From positions 1 through 8,343 of the forward strand of contig JACCZZ010000047.1 in NCBI GenBank assembly GCA_013695715.1: a DNA stretch of 8,343 nucleotides. Reading direction: 5' to 3'. Each line of letters begins with the position of its first letter. Within the stretch, counting starts at the first letter, position 1. Source of the stretch: Chitinophagales bacterium. Its GTDB lineage: Bacteria > Bacteroidota > Bacteroidia > Chitinophagales > UBA10324. Below, piece by piece: positions 1-6,248 of this stretch. The position numbers were made by a program, and so were the translations under genes. The notes beneath the pieces are model-generated. The model was not told the DNA's origin, did not search any database, and was given only the letters and a program-made list of their open reading frames with translations.

Positions 1-1318
1 ACTCTGAGTCCGATGCATTCAGTTCATGCGCAGGTGGAACTTTGCCTTCAAAATAATTTTGTGTGAGCACCAGCGTACGGTTCACAAAATTTCCAAAGAT
101 TGCAACCAACTCATTATTTATCCGAGCTTGGTAATCTTTCCATGAGAAATCACTATCCTTAGTTTCTGGAAGAATAGAAGTAAGCACATAGCGTAGCTCA
201 TCGTTTTTGCCTGGTAATTCCTCTAAATATTCATGCAGCCAAACAGCCCAGTTGCGTGAGGTTGAAAGCTTTTCACCTTCAAGGTTTAAAAACTCATTTG
301 CTGGTACGTTGTCGGGTACAATGTATTCGCCATGCGCATGAAGGATCGCCGGAAAGATGATACAGTGAAAGACGATGTTGTCTTTCCCAATAAAATGGAT
401 AAGCCTTGTTTCTTTATCTTTCCAATATAGCTCCCAATTCGCTGGTGCAGAATCTTCGTTCACAGCATCACCACCTATTTTGGTATTTGACTTATTCTGG
501 AAATATTCTTTTGTTGAGCTGATATAACCAATAGGAGCATCAAACCAAACATATAGCACTTTACCTTCTGTTCCTGGGAGAGGCACCTTCACTCCCCACT
601 CAAGATCGCGTGTCATTGCACGGGGCTGCAATCCATTGTCAAGCCATGATTTACATTGACCGTAAACATTCGCTTTCCAATCATTTTTGTGGTCTTCAAG
701 TATCCATTGTCGCAACCATGGTTCATAATTCTGCAATGGCAGATACCAGTGTCTTGTTTCCCTCAGAACAGGAGGCTTGCCGCTTAACGCTGAAAGCGGA
801 TTAATCAAGTCTTTTGGAGATAAGCTCGTACCGCAGCGTTCGCATTGATCTCCATAGGCTTTTTCATAGCCACAATTCGGGCAGGTGCCCTGGATATAGC
901 GATCTGCTAAAAACATTTTTTCCTGCTCATCATAATATTGAAGAGATGTTTCTTCTAAAAGATATTTATTGTGAAAGAGATCAAGAAAAATCTCCTGAGC
1001 TGTTTGATGATGAATTTGATTTGAGGTGCGAGAATAAATATCGAAGGAGATGCCGAACTTTTCAAAGCTGTCTTTCATTAAATGATGATACTTATCTACA
1101 AACTGTTGTGGTGGAATGCCTTCTCGGCGCGCACCAAGTGTAATGGGAACTCCATGTTCATCTGAACCACAAATGAAAAGCACATCATTATCACGAAGCC
1201 TTCGGTAGCGAACATAAATGTCTGCAGGAAGATATGCTCCGGCAAGATGGCCGAGATGAATGCCGCCATTAGCATATGGTAAAGCCGCCGTGACAGTATA
1301 TCTTTTTGGTTTTTGCAT
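1..1318 (-). CDS. metG: Methionine--tRNA ligase (MetRS), C-terminal part cut off by the window edge
   Basis: Class I aminoacyl-tRNA synthetase that charges tRNA-Met with methionine in the cytoplasm. The first 439 codons are open without interruption from the ATG at 1316-1318 to the left edge. Visible in order: the N-terminal ATP-binding signature HLGH (HIGH motif) at residues 21-24 after LPYANGGI; the GSDEHG motif at 51-56; a zinc-knuckle insert with Cys146, Cys149, Cys159 and Cys162 (CPNC and CERC pairs); the methionine-pocket region with [17 protein letters not shown]; and the KMSKS loop as KLSTS at 350-354 (bases 257-271), followed by the start of the anticodon-binding helical domain. Bacteroidota MetRS is usually about 680-700 residues with a C-terminal EMAP/Trbp111-like tRNA-binding domain, so roughly a third is probably missing at the left edge. 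The start is supported because the conserved core begins only a few residues after this Met. No Shine-Dalgarno is visible. It is divergent from the LD-carboxypeptidase gene. Confidence 0.97.
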   Translation of the reverse strand, partial: MQKPKRYTVTAALPYANGGIHLGHLAGAYLPADIYVRYRRLRDNDVLFICGSDEHGVPITLGARREGIPPQQFVDKYHHLMKDSFEKFGISFDIYSRTSNQIHHQTAQEIFLDLFHNKYLLEETSLQYYDEQEKMFLADRYIQGTCPNCGYEKAYGDQCERCGTSLSPKDLINPLSALSGKPPVLRETRHWYLPLQNYEPWLRQWILEDHKNDWKANVYGQCKSWLDNGLQPRAMTRDLEWGVKVPLPGTEGKVLYVWFDAPIGYISSTKEYFQNKSNTKIGGDAVNEDSAPANWELYWKDKETRLIHFIGKDNIVFHCIIFPAILHAHGEYIVPDNVPANEFLNLEGEKLSTSRNWAVWLHEYLEELPGKNDELRYVLTSILPETKDSDFSWKDYQARINNELVAIFGNFVNRTLVLTQNYFEGKVPPAHELNASDSE

Positions 1319-1519
1319 TATAATGAATCAGCCGCTAAAAATCTAAATAAATACTGTAACCAAGAATGAATTCTCAATTATACCACCAAATAACAACTAC
1401 TTTCATAGACTTGCAGATTTGGTGATGAGTAAGTAAACTTTAAGATTAATGCAGATTTAGCCTACGGTTTCTCAATTTTCAATATTAAGTCCTAATATAT
1501 TCCACTTTGAAAAAAGTTA
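1319..1519. other. Divergent intergenic spacer between metG and the LD-carboxypeptidase gene
   Basis: About 200 bp of AT-rich DNA that must carry the promoters for both outward-facing genes. On the minus strand, about 60 bases upstream of metG, there is a TATAAT-like hexamer (complement of 1377-1382), but no convincing upstream element at the right distance. On the plus strand I find only degraded matches to the Bacteroidota -7 element TAnnTTTG (for example CAGATTTG near 1413). No RNA gene or strong hairpin was recognised. Confidence 0.4.
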
Positions 1520-2428
1520 ATGAATTACAATAAGTTACCATTTCTAAAAGCAGGAGATAAGGTTGGCATTACAGCAACTGCCCGTAAAATAACCTATCGG
1601 GAAATTGAAGCTTCAGTTATTATGCTAAAGAGCTGGGGTTTAATGCCCGAGATAGCACATACTATAGATGCTGAATATTTTCAATTCGCCGGTAATGATC
1701 GTTTGCGCACTGCTGCTTTCCAAAATATGCTTGATGATGCGTCAATAAAGGCTATTCTGTTTGCCAGGGGAGGCTATGGAACGTCACGTATTATTTATGC
1801 TGTTGACTGGAATAATTTTATACAACATCCGAAGTGGCTCTGCGGCTTCAGCGATATCACTGTAATTCAATCTCATTTATTGTCAAATTATAATGTGCCT
1901 TCTGTGCATTCTTTAATGGCAATAAATTTTGCGACAGCAACATCAGAATCTATAGAATCGTTAAGAAGTATTTTATTTGGAGATGAAATTTTATATAAAG
2001 TTCCTCCACATGCTCTAAACCGGAATGGAGTAGCAAATGGAATCCTTTGTGGCGGAAACCTATCTGTTCTACAGGGCTTAGTTGGAACACCGTCCGACAT
2101 TGATACAAAAGATAAAATTCTTTTCTTAGAAGATATTGATGAACATCTTTACCATATTGATCGAATGATGGTAAGCTTGAAAAGGTCTGGCAAGCTCAAT
2201 AATCTTGCAGGTTTGGTAGTAGGAAAGTTCACTGACATGAAAAATAAAGATGAAAACAATCCTTTCGGGAAATCAGCATACGAGATTATTGCTGAGCATG
2301 TGGCTGAATATGATTACCCAATCTGTTTTGACTTTCCTGCTGGTCATGAATGTGACAATCGCGCATTAATAATAGGAGCGGAGTGGCAGATGAAAGTTAA
2401 TGATGATGTTGAAATATTACAGCTCTGA
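1520..2428 (+). CDS. ldcA: LD-carboxypeptidase, peptidase family S66 (LdcA/MccF fold)
   Basis: Serine peptidase of family S66. Characterised LdcA enzymes remove the terminal D-Ala from the murein tetrapeptide by cutting an L-D bond in the cytoplasm during peptidoglycan recycling. The 302-residue length is normal for the family. The N-terminal part shows the family opening (LKAGDKVGITATA, residues 9-21) and the ARGGYGTSR loop at 82-90. The catalytic triad can be placed: Ser111 in GFSDIT (109-114), Glu204 in LFLEDID (201-207) and His276 in FPAGHECDN (272-280). There is no signal peptide or membrane segment, consistent with a cytosolic enzyme. The start ATG lies only a few residues before the conserved core, with an A-rich stretch rather than a clear Shine-Dalgarno upstream. 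It stands alone, divergent from metG and convergent with the next gene, 29 bases apart. The S66 family also contains the microcin C immunity peptidase MccF, which cannot be excluded by sequence reading alone, but nothing nearby suggests a microcin locus. Confidence 0.93.
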   Translation: MNYNKLPFLKAGDKVGITATARKITYREIEASVIMLKSWGLMPEIAHTIDAEYFQFAGNDRLRTAAFQNMLDDASIKAILFARGGYGTSRIIYAVDWNNFIQHPKWLCGFSDITVIQSHLLSNYNVPSVHSLMAINFATATSESIESLRSILFGDEILYKVPPHALNRNGVANGILCGGNLSVLQGLVGTPSDIDTKDKILFLEDIDEHLYHIDRMMVSLKRSGKLNNLAGLVVGKFTDMKNKDENNPFGKSAYEIIAEHVAEYDYPICFDFPAGHECDNRALIIGAEWQMKVNDDVEILQL

Positions 2429-2457
2429 AAAACGGTCCTTTAACAAATTCTATTCAG

Positions 2458-3021
2458 TTATGACATATCATAGCTTGCTTTCAAGACCAGGAGAACACCA
2501 TCTGAAAGATCGGAAACATCATTTACAATAAGTTTATGGGTGATCCTTTCACTGCCGAAGTTTTTTGAGGAGATGAATTCCTTGTTTTTACCTTTTTTTA
2601 CTGCAGCCTCAGGCACACCGATAGCCATTCCGCTTTTAGTTGTTTTTAAAATTGCGAATTGCTGGTTATGGATCAATGATAAATAGGTCTTGTTTACTAC
2701 AATCTTGTGTGTTCCCCACATTTTCAAAGCTGCCGTAATCTTGTCATAAATGGGTTTTTGATAATCCTTATCTCCGTAAAAATGCGATTTCATCAGGTGT
2801 GCTTCGTCGTAGTCAGCCTTGCCCTCATTCATCAATTTAGTTATTGTAGTGGCCTGACCATTACTAAGCGCATGGTTGCTTTTCAACCATTCAACCTGAT
2901 CCTTTCGCTCTTCCTGCCCTGACCTTAATACAAGATTCATCCATTGCTGCAAGGTTTTACCTGTATTTTTCTGAAGATTCTGTGCGATGACTTCGTACAT
3001 TTCAGCAGGCGCTTTTTGCAT
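2458..3021 (-). CDS. DUF4287/DUF5655 domain protein of unknown function
   Basis: A 187-residue protein with no signal peptide or transmembrane segment, so probably cytosolic. Residues about 7-62 resemble DUF4287: a predicted helical module with the typical GKTLQQWMNL segment (21-30) and the WLKSNHALSNGQATTI segment (45-60). Residues about 85-183 resemble DUF5655: an alpha/beta domain with KTYLSL (111-116), QFAILK (121-126), a Ser-Glu-Arg-Ile-Thr-His turn (157-162) and a C-terminal LKASYDMS. The two domains are joined by a short charged linker. This combination occurs as a small stand-alone protein in many bacteria and I know of no established activity. The domain calls are from remembered family patterns, not a search. 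The gene is monocistronic, convergent with the LD-carboxypeptidase gene and divergent from the phosphoesterase gene. The ATG at 3019-3021 has no clear Shine-Dalgarno, and no upstream in-frame extension looks better. Confidence 0.85.
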   Translation of the reverse strand: MQKAPAEMYEVIAQNLQKNTGKTLQQWMNLVLRSGQEERKDQVEWLKSNHALSNGQATTITKLMNEGKADYDEAHLMKSHFYGDKDYQKPIYDKITAALKMWGTHKIVVNKTYLSLIHNQQFAILKTTKSGMAIGVPEAAVKKGKNKEFISSKNFGSERITHKLIVNDVSDLSDGVLLVLKASYDMS

Positions 3022-3196
3022 AATTACTGTTTGCTGGTAAACATATCCGATGCTGAAATTAAAGCTTAATACTTCAGAAACATATTAAAGTACCAAGATT
3101 GTTATATGCTTGAAATATACTATGCTCAATAACATAGAAGATGGTGATTCAAAATTTTAAAACTTGTTGATTGTGAAGCCTTTAGTTTCATATTAA

Positions 3197-3210
3197 GATT
3201 CATATGAATC
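3197..3210. repeat. Perfect 14-bp palindrome upstream of the nrnA promoter
   Basis: GATTCATATGAATC reads the same on both strands, a perfect 7+7 inverted repeat without a spacer. It lies about 60 bases upstream of the -33 element of the nrnA promoter. Its size and symmetry suit a dimeric regulator, but in AT-rich DNA a palindrome of this size can arise by chance, and no regulator is known here. Confidence 0.4.
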
Positions 3211-3270
3211 ATTTATTCTGCATGTATTTAATACGGCTGTAAATGTCTCTAAAATATGGTTCAGTCGCAT

Positions 3271-3301
3271 TTTGCGAAATTTTGGAAGCAAAATAAATTT
3301 G
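3271..3301 (+). promoter_or_regulatory. Bacteroidota-type promoter for the nrnA-FKBP-FKBP cluster
   Basis: TTTG at 3271-3274, a 19-base spacer, then TAAATTTG at 3294-3301. This matches both parts of the Bacteroidota primary sigma factor consensus (-33 TTTG, -7 TAnnTTTG) at the usual spacing. Transcription would be expected to start near 3306-3309, leaving a leader of about 20 nucleotides before the ATG at 3327, with no Shine-Dalgarno but an A/T-rich stretch immediately upstream of the start. Confidence 0.75.
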
Positions 3302-3326
3302 TAGACCTTCGCGCATTATTTTTTTA

Positions 3327-4334
3327 ATGAGCGACATAAAAGAACTGAAGGAACTGCTTTCAGTTCCACACAAAATTGTTATAACTACTCACCAGCGTCC
3401 TGATGGTGATGCAATGGGTTCTTCTCTGGCGTTATATCATTATCTGAAACAGAATAATCATGATACCACTGTAATTTTACCTACAGAGTATCCTGCTTTC
3501 TTAGGCTGGATGCCTGGAAATGCTTCAGTAGTGATCTATGAAAAGGAGCCGAAAAAATGCGCTCTTCTTGTTGAAGAATCAGAAATAATTTTTTGCGCCG
3601 ATTTTAATAAGCTTGATCGGCTGGATGAGCTCGGCAAAATCATTGAAGCTTCCCCATCTGTTAAGGTTTTGATAGATCATCACCTTGAGCCAAATGATTT
3701 CGCCACTTTCAGTTTTTGGAGCACGCTGGCATGTTCTACAGCCGAGCTAGTGTTTGATTTTATTATTAGAATGGGGGATAGAAAACTACTCAATAAAGAG
3801 ATTGCTACCTGTATTTATACTGGAATTCTAACAGACACAGACCGCTTTCGAATACCTACTACATCACCCATTGTACACAGGATTGCTGCCGAGTTGCTTG
3901 AGCTCGGTATCAATCATACAATGATATATGAGGAAGTATACGAAACCTTTACCGAAAACCGGCTTCGTTTTTTTGGTTTTTGCATCCGAGAAAAAATGCA
4001 GATCAACAAAGATTTAAAAACTGGAATTATTTCACTGGAAACAGAAGACCTGAAGAGATTTTATATACAGACTGGAGATACTGAGGGGCTTGTTAATTAT
4101 CCTCTTTGGATAAAAGGGATCCGGCTCTCCGTGCTGATCATTCAGCGGCCTGATGGTGTAAAATTGTCATTTCGTTCAAAAGGTGATTTTGATGTGAATG
4201 AATTGGCAAACAAAAATTTCCGTGGTGGTGGACACAGGAATGCTGCCGGAGGAAAATCAATGCTCTCTGTGGCTGAAACACGCGAACAATTAATCAGTAT
4301 CTTAGCGCCCCTTAAAAAACAATTGAACCCTTGA
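3327..4334 (+). CDS. nrnA: DHH/DHHA1 phosphoesterase, NrnA-like oligoribonuclease / pAp phosphatase
   Basis: Member of the DHH superfamily. NrnA enzymes degrade 2-5-nucleotide RNA fragments to mononucleotides and hydrolyse 3'-phosphoadenosine 5'-phosphate to AMP, using Mn2+ in the cytoplasm. At 335 residues it has the family length. Metal-site motifs are complete: His22 with Asp26 and Asp28 (THQRPDGDA, 21-29), Asp92 in CADFNK, the eponymous DHH at 117-119 in LIDHHLEPN, and Asp170/Asp172 in GILTDTDRFR. The C-terminal DHHA1 domain ends with the substrate-binding glycine loop RGGGHRNAAGG (299-309). It follows a strong predicted promoter, and its stop codon overlaps the start of the downstream FKBP gene, so it is probably the first gene of an operon. 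Biochemical specificity (nanoRNA versus pAp versus cyclic dinucleotide products) cannot be read from sequence; the GdpP-type membrane and GGDEF domains are absent, which favours NrnA. Confidence 0.93.
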   Translation: MSDIKELKELLSVPHKIVITTHQRPDGDAMGSSLALYHYLKQNNHDTTVILPTEYPAFLGWMPGNASVVIYEKEPKKCALLVEESEIIFCADFNKLDRLDELGKIIEASPSVKVLIDHHLEPNDFATFSFWSTLACSTAELVFDFIIRMGDRKLLNKEIATCIYTGILTDTDRFRIPTTSPIVHRIAAELLELGINHTMIYEEVYETFTENRLRFFGFCIREKMQINKDLKTGIISLETEDLKRFYIQTGDTEGLVNYPLWIKGIRLSVLIIQRPDGVKLSFRSKGDFDVNELANKNFRGGGHRNAAGGKSMLSVAETREQLISILAPLKKQLNP

Positions 4335-5194
4335 ATAGCTTCAAACCTACTTTTTTCTTATATTTTGCTATTTTCTTACTTGTTGTAGCTTCAAATTCCT
4401 GTAAGCAGGAGGAGTATAAAAAAACTCCTAATGATCTTCAATACAGAATAATTGTTGATAACAAAGAAGGAGAAGCTCAGCCTGGGCAAGTGATGAAGTA
4501 CAATGTCTATTGGCGCACAGATAGTGACTCTCTTTTTCTCAGCACAAAAGAGCAAAACACTCCTATATACAGTAAAGTGGATAAGCCTAAATTTAAAGGT
4601 GATCCTCTCGAGATTTTAACCATGCTTGGTAAGGGTGACAGTGCGTCCTGTTATCTGCCTGCCGATCTTGTATTTCGTGGCTCACCTCCTCCCTTTCTTC
4701 ATCATGGCGATTTTATGAAATTGGATTTCCATGTGCTTGATGTGATGTCAGAGGAAGAATATAATCAGCTCATGAATTTAAAATCTGCCGATCAACTGTC
4801 AATTGAGCAACAGACCATTGAATCTTATTTATCAAAAAATAGTCTTAAAGGGGAAAAAACACCTTCAGGTCTATACGTGATAGTGGAAGATTTAGGAAAG
4901 GGGAAGCAGCCAATGCCGGGTAATACAGTAAAGGTGAATTACTCCGGAATGTTGCTCGATGGTACAAAATTCGATTCATCACTTGACCCTGGCCGTGAGC
5001 CATTTGAGTTTAAGATTGGCGCTGGCCAGGTGATTAAGGGATGGGATGAGGGCATTCCTCATTTTAAAGAAGGGGGCAAGGGGAAACTTATTGTGCCATC
5101 TGGTTTGGCTTATGGGGATCGCGGCGCAGGAGAAAAAATTCCACCTCATGCTCCACTGGTGTTCGACATTCAATTGCTGGAAGTAACAGAATAG
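4331..5194 (+). CDS. FKBP-type peptidyl-prolyl isomerase lipoprotein with tandem FKBP-like domains (GldI-like)
   Basis: Predicted exported prolyl cis-trans isomerase, 287 residues. The hydrophobic N-terminus (residues 8-20) ends in a relaxed lipobox with Cys24 (SNSC), so it is probably a lipoprotein; the following KQEE resembles acidic lipoprotein export signals of this phylum. Residues about 36-138 form a degenerate FKBP-like domain lacking the active-site Trp. Residues 139-175 are a charged, probably helical linker. Residues about 178-286 are a complete FKBP domain with Tyr204, Phe214-Asp215, Val234-Ile235, Trp238 (GQVIKGWDEG), Tyr261 and Phe278 in the positions of the classic binding pocket. 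The start is TTG at 4331; it overlaps the stop of the nrnA-like gene (TTGA), implying translational coupling, and no suitable ATG precedes the signal peptide. Gene order after a DHH phosphoesterase and the lipoprotein character recall GldI of gliding Flavobacteriia, but GldI has a single FKBP domain as I recall it, so the name is not assigned. Confidence 0.9.
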   Translation: MNSFKPTFFLYFAIFLLVVASNSCKQEEYKKTPNDLQYRIIVDNKEGEAQPGQVMKYNVYWRTDSDSLFLSTKEQNTPIYSKVDKPKFKGDPLEILTMLGKGDSASCYLPADLVFRGSPPPFLHHGDFMKLDFHVLDVMSEEEYNQLMNLKSADQLSIEQQTIESYLSKNSLKGEKTPSGLYVIVEDLGKGKQPMPGNTVKVNYSGMLLDGTKFDSSLDPGREPFEFKIGAGQVIKGWDEGIPHFKEGGKGKLIVPSGLAYGDRGAGEKIPPHAPLVFDIQLLEVTE

Positions 5195-5255
5195 GTAACT
5201 ACATAATTTTAGACAGCTTTATATAATTTTTAACTTGATCCTTGAAAAAATAAAG

Positions 5256-6119
5256 ATGAAATCAAAGAATATATATACCCTGATAATATTTCTTAGTATA
5301 TGCTCGGCATCCTTTGCGCAACCTGTAAGTACTGAAGGTTTTTCAAAAACCAGTGGTGGATTATATTATAAGCTCATTGTAGATAATAAGAAGACGAAGG
5401 GCAGATTAGGTGATGTCATAAAGATGAATCTTATATATATGACTCAGAGGGATTCGGTGCTTTTTTCTACTTATGAAGAAGAAATGGGTCCGGTGCAATT
5501 CACCATAAACCCACCGACTTTCCATGGCGATCCAATGGGGGGGTTTGCATTGCTTGGCGAAGGAGACAGTGCTCTATTTCTTATGCCTGTGGATTCGGCA
5601 TATCAAAACCAGGAGATGCCTGCTTTTGCAAAAAACGGCGAATACATAAAAATTCGCGTAAACGTTTTATCACTTATGACTAAAGAAGATTTTGAAAATA
5701 AAAAACAAACCGAGATGAATGTTCAAAATGAAAAAGAATTTTCTGCAATTGACAGCTACCTTGTTAAGAAAGGATTGCAAGCGCAGAAGACAGCCTCTGG
5801 TCTATATTATATAATAGAAAAGCAGGGAGATGGCCTAAAAGCCGAAGCAGGTAAAACTGTTACCGTAAACTATACCGGAAAGCTGATGGATGGCAAAGTC
5901 TTTGACTCTTCCCTGAATCCAGGACGCACCCCCTTTGATTTCAAGCTTGGAGCAGGGCAGGTGATTAAAGGGTGGGATGAGGGCATTGCTCTTTTTAAGG
6001 TGGGTGGAAAAGGAACATTAATCATTCCCTCTACCCTTGGTTACGGATCGCGCGCCTCGCAGCAAATTCCTGCAAACAGCCCCCTAATCTTTGATATCGA
6101 GCTATTGAGTGTTAAATAG
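5256..6119 (+). CDS. Secreted FKBP-type peptidyl-prolyl isomerase, paralogue of the preceding gene
   Basis: Predicted periplasmic prolyl isomerase, 287 residues from the ATG at 5256. This start is preferred over the in-frame TTG at 5235 because it gives a standard Sec signal peptide: MKSKN, a hydrophobic core (residues 6-17) and cleavage after SFA21. No lipobox is present (Cys16 is preceded by Ile), so the mature protein should be soluble. The layout copies the upstream gene: a degenerate FKBP-like domain at about 34-141 with the shared GDP...LGxGDSA pattern and no active-site Trp, a charged linker at 142-178, and an intact FKBP domain at about 181-287 with Tyr206, Phe216-Asp217, Val236-Ile237, Trp240, Tyr263 and Phe279. 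It follows the upstream paralogue by 61 bases with no good promoter or terminator between, so cotranscription is likely. The two genes probably arose by tandem duplication. Client proteins are unknown. Confidence 0.92.
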   Translation: MKSKNIYTLIIFLSICSASFAQPVSTEGFSKTSGGLYYKLIVDNKKTKGRLGDVIKMNLIYMTQRDSVLFSTYEEEMGPVQFTINPPTFHGDPMGGFALLGEGDSALFLMPVDSAYQNQEMPAFAKNGEYIKIRVNVLSLMTKEDFENKKQTEMNVQNEKEFSAIDSYLVKKGLQAQKTASGLYYIIEKQGDGLKAEAGKTVTVNYTGKLMDGKVFDSSLNPGRTPFDFKLGAGQVIKGWDEGIALFKVGGKGTLIIPSTLGYGSRASQQIPANSPLIFDIELLSVK

Positions 6120-6200
6120 CTTAAGCTTAGCACCTTTCCAGCATACATTTCATGGATATATTCTGCAATGTAAGCATGGAACTTCGCTGAGGTTGTGAAT

Positions 6201-6234
6201 GGAAGCATTATAAGCAGAGAGGTAATAATGCTCC
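6201..6234. terminator. Imperfect hairpin between convergent genes, possible bidirectional terminator
   Basis: GCATTAT at 6205-6211 pairs with ATAATGC at 6225-6231 across a 13-base loop. GGA (6201-6203) and TCC (6232-6234) extend the stem to ten pairs with A6204 bulged. It sits between the convergent FKBP and solute-binding protein genes, where a terminator is expected. Neither side has a clean T-tract, so this is not a classic intrinsic terminator. A second weak inverted repeat (gcatacatt 6141-6149 with aatgtaagc 6167-6175, one mismatch) lies closer to the FKBP stop. Confidence 0.3.
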
Positions 6235-6248
6235 ATATCTGGAATGAA

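Larger units (their letters stand above)
3022..3326. other. 305-bp divergent spacer, mostly without recognised function
   Basis: An AT-rich stretch between the DUF4287/DUF5655 gene (leftward) and the nrnA-like gene (rightward). It holds a perfect 14-bp palindrome and a near-consensus Bacteroidota promoter, both listed separately. The left two thirds contain only short ORFs with no coding character and no clear promoter for the leftward gene; the best CAAAnnTA-like matches on the complementary strand (around 3037 and 3078) lack a partner element. No RNA gene was recognised. Confidence 0.5.

Noticed and set aside
610..1143. Two plus-strand open frames (610-804 and 814-1143) that might be small genes
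   Set aside because: Both lie inside the uninterrupted metG reading frame on the other strand, have no recognisable domains and show unlikely composition; they are antisense shadows.
1520..2428. LD-carboxypeptidase gene as a microcin C immunity (MccF) determinant
   Set aside because: The same S66 fold is shared, but there is no microcin biosynthesis or transport gene nearby and the housekeeping context favours murein recycling.
2429..2457. Terminator between the convergent LD-carboxypeptidase and DUF4287/DUF5655 genes
   Set aside because: The 29-base gap contains no inverted repeat able to form a stable stem.
5235..5255. TTG at 5235 as the start of the second FKBP gene
   Set aside because: It adds MILEKIK, with two acidic/basic pairs, before an otherwise ideal signal peptide beginning at the ATG at 5256; the ATG is more likely.
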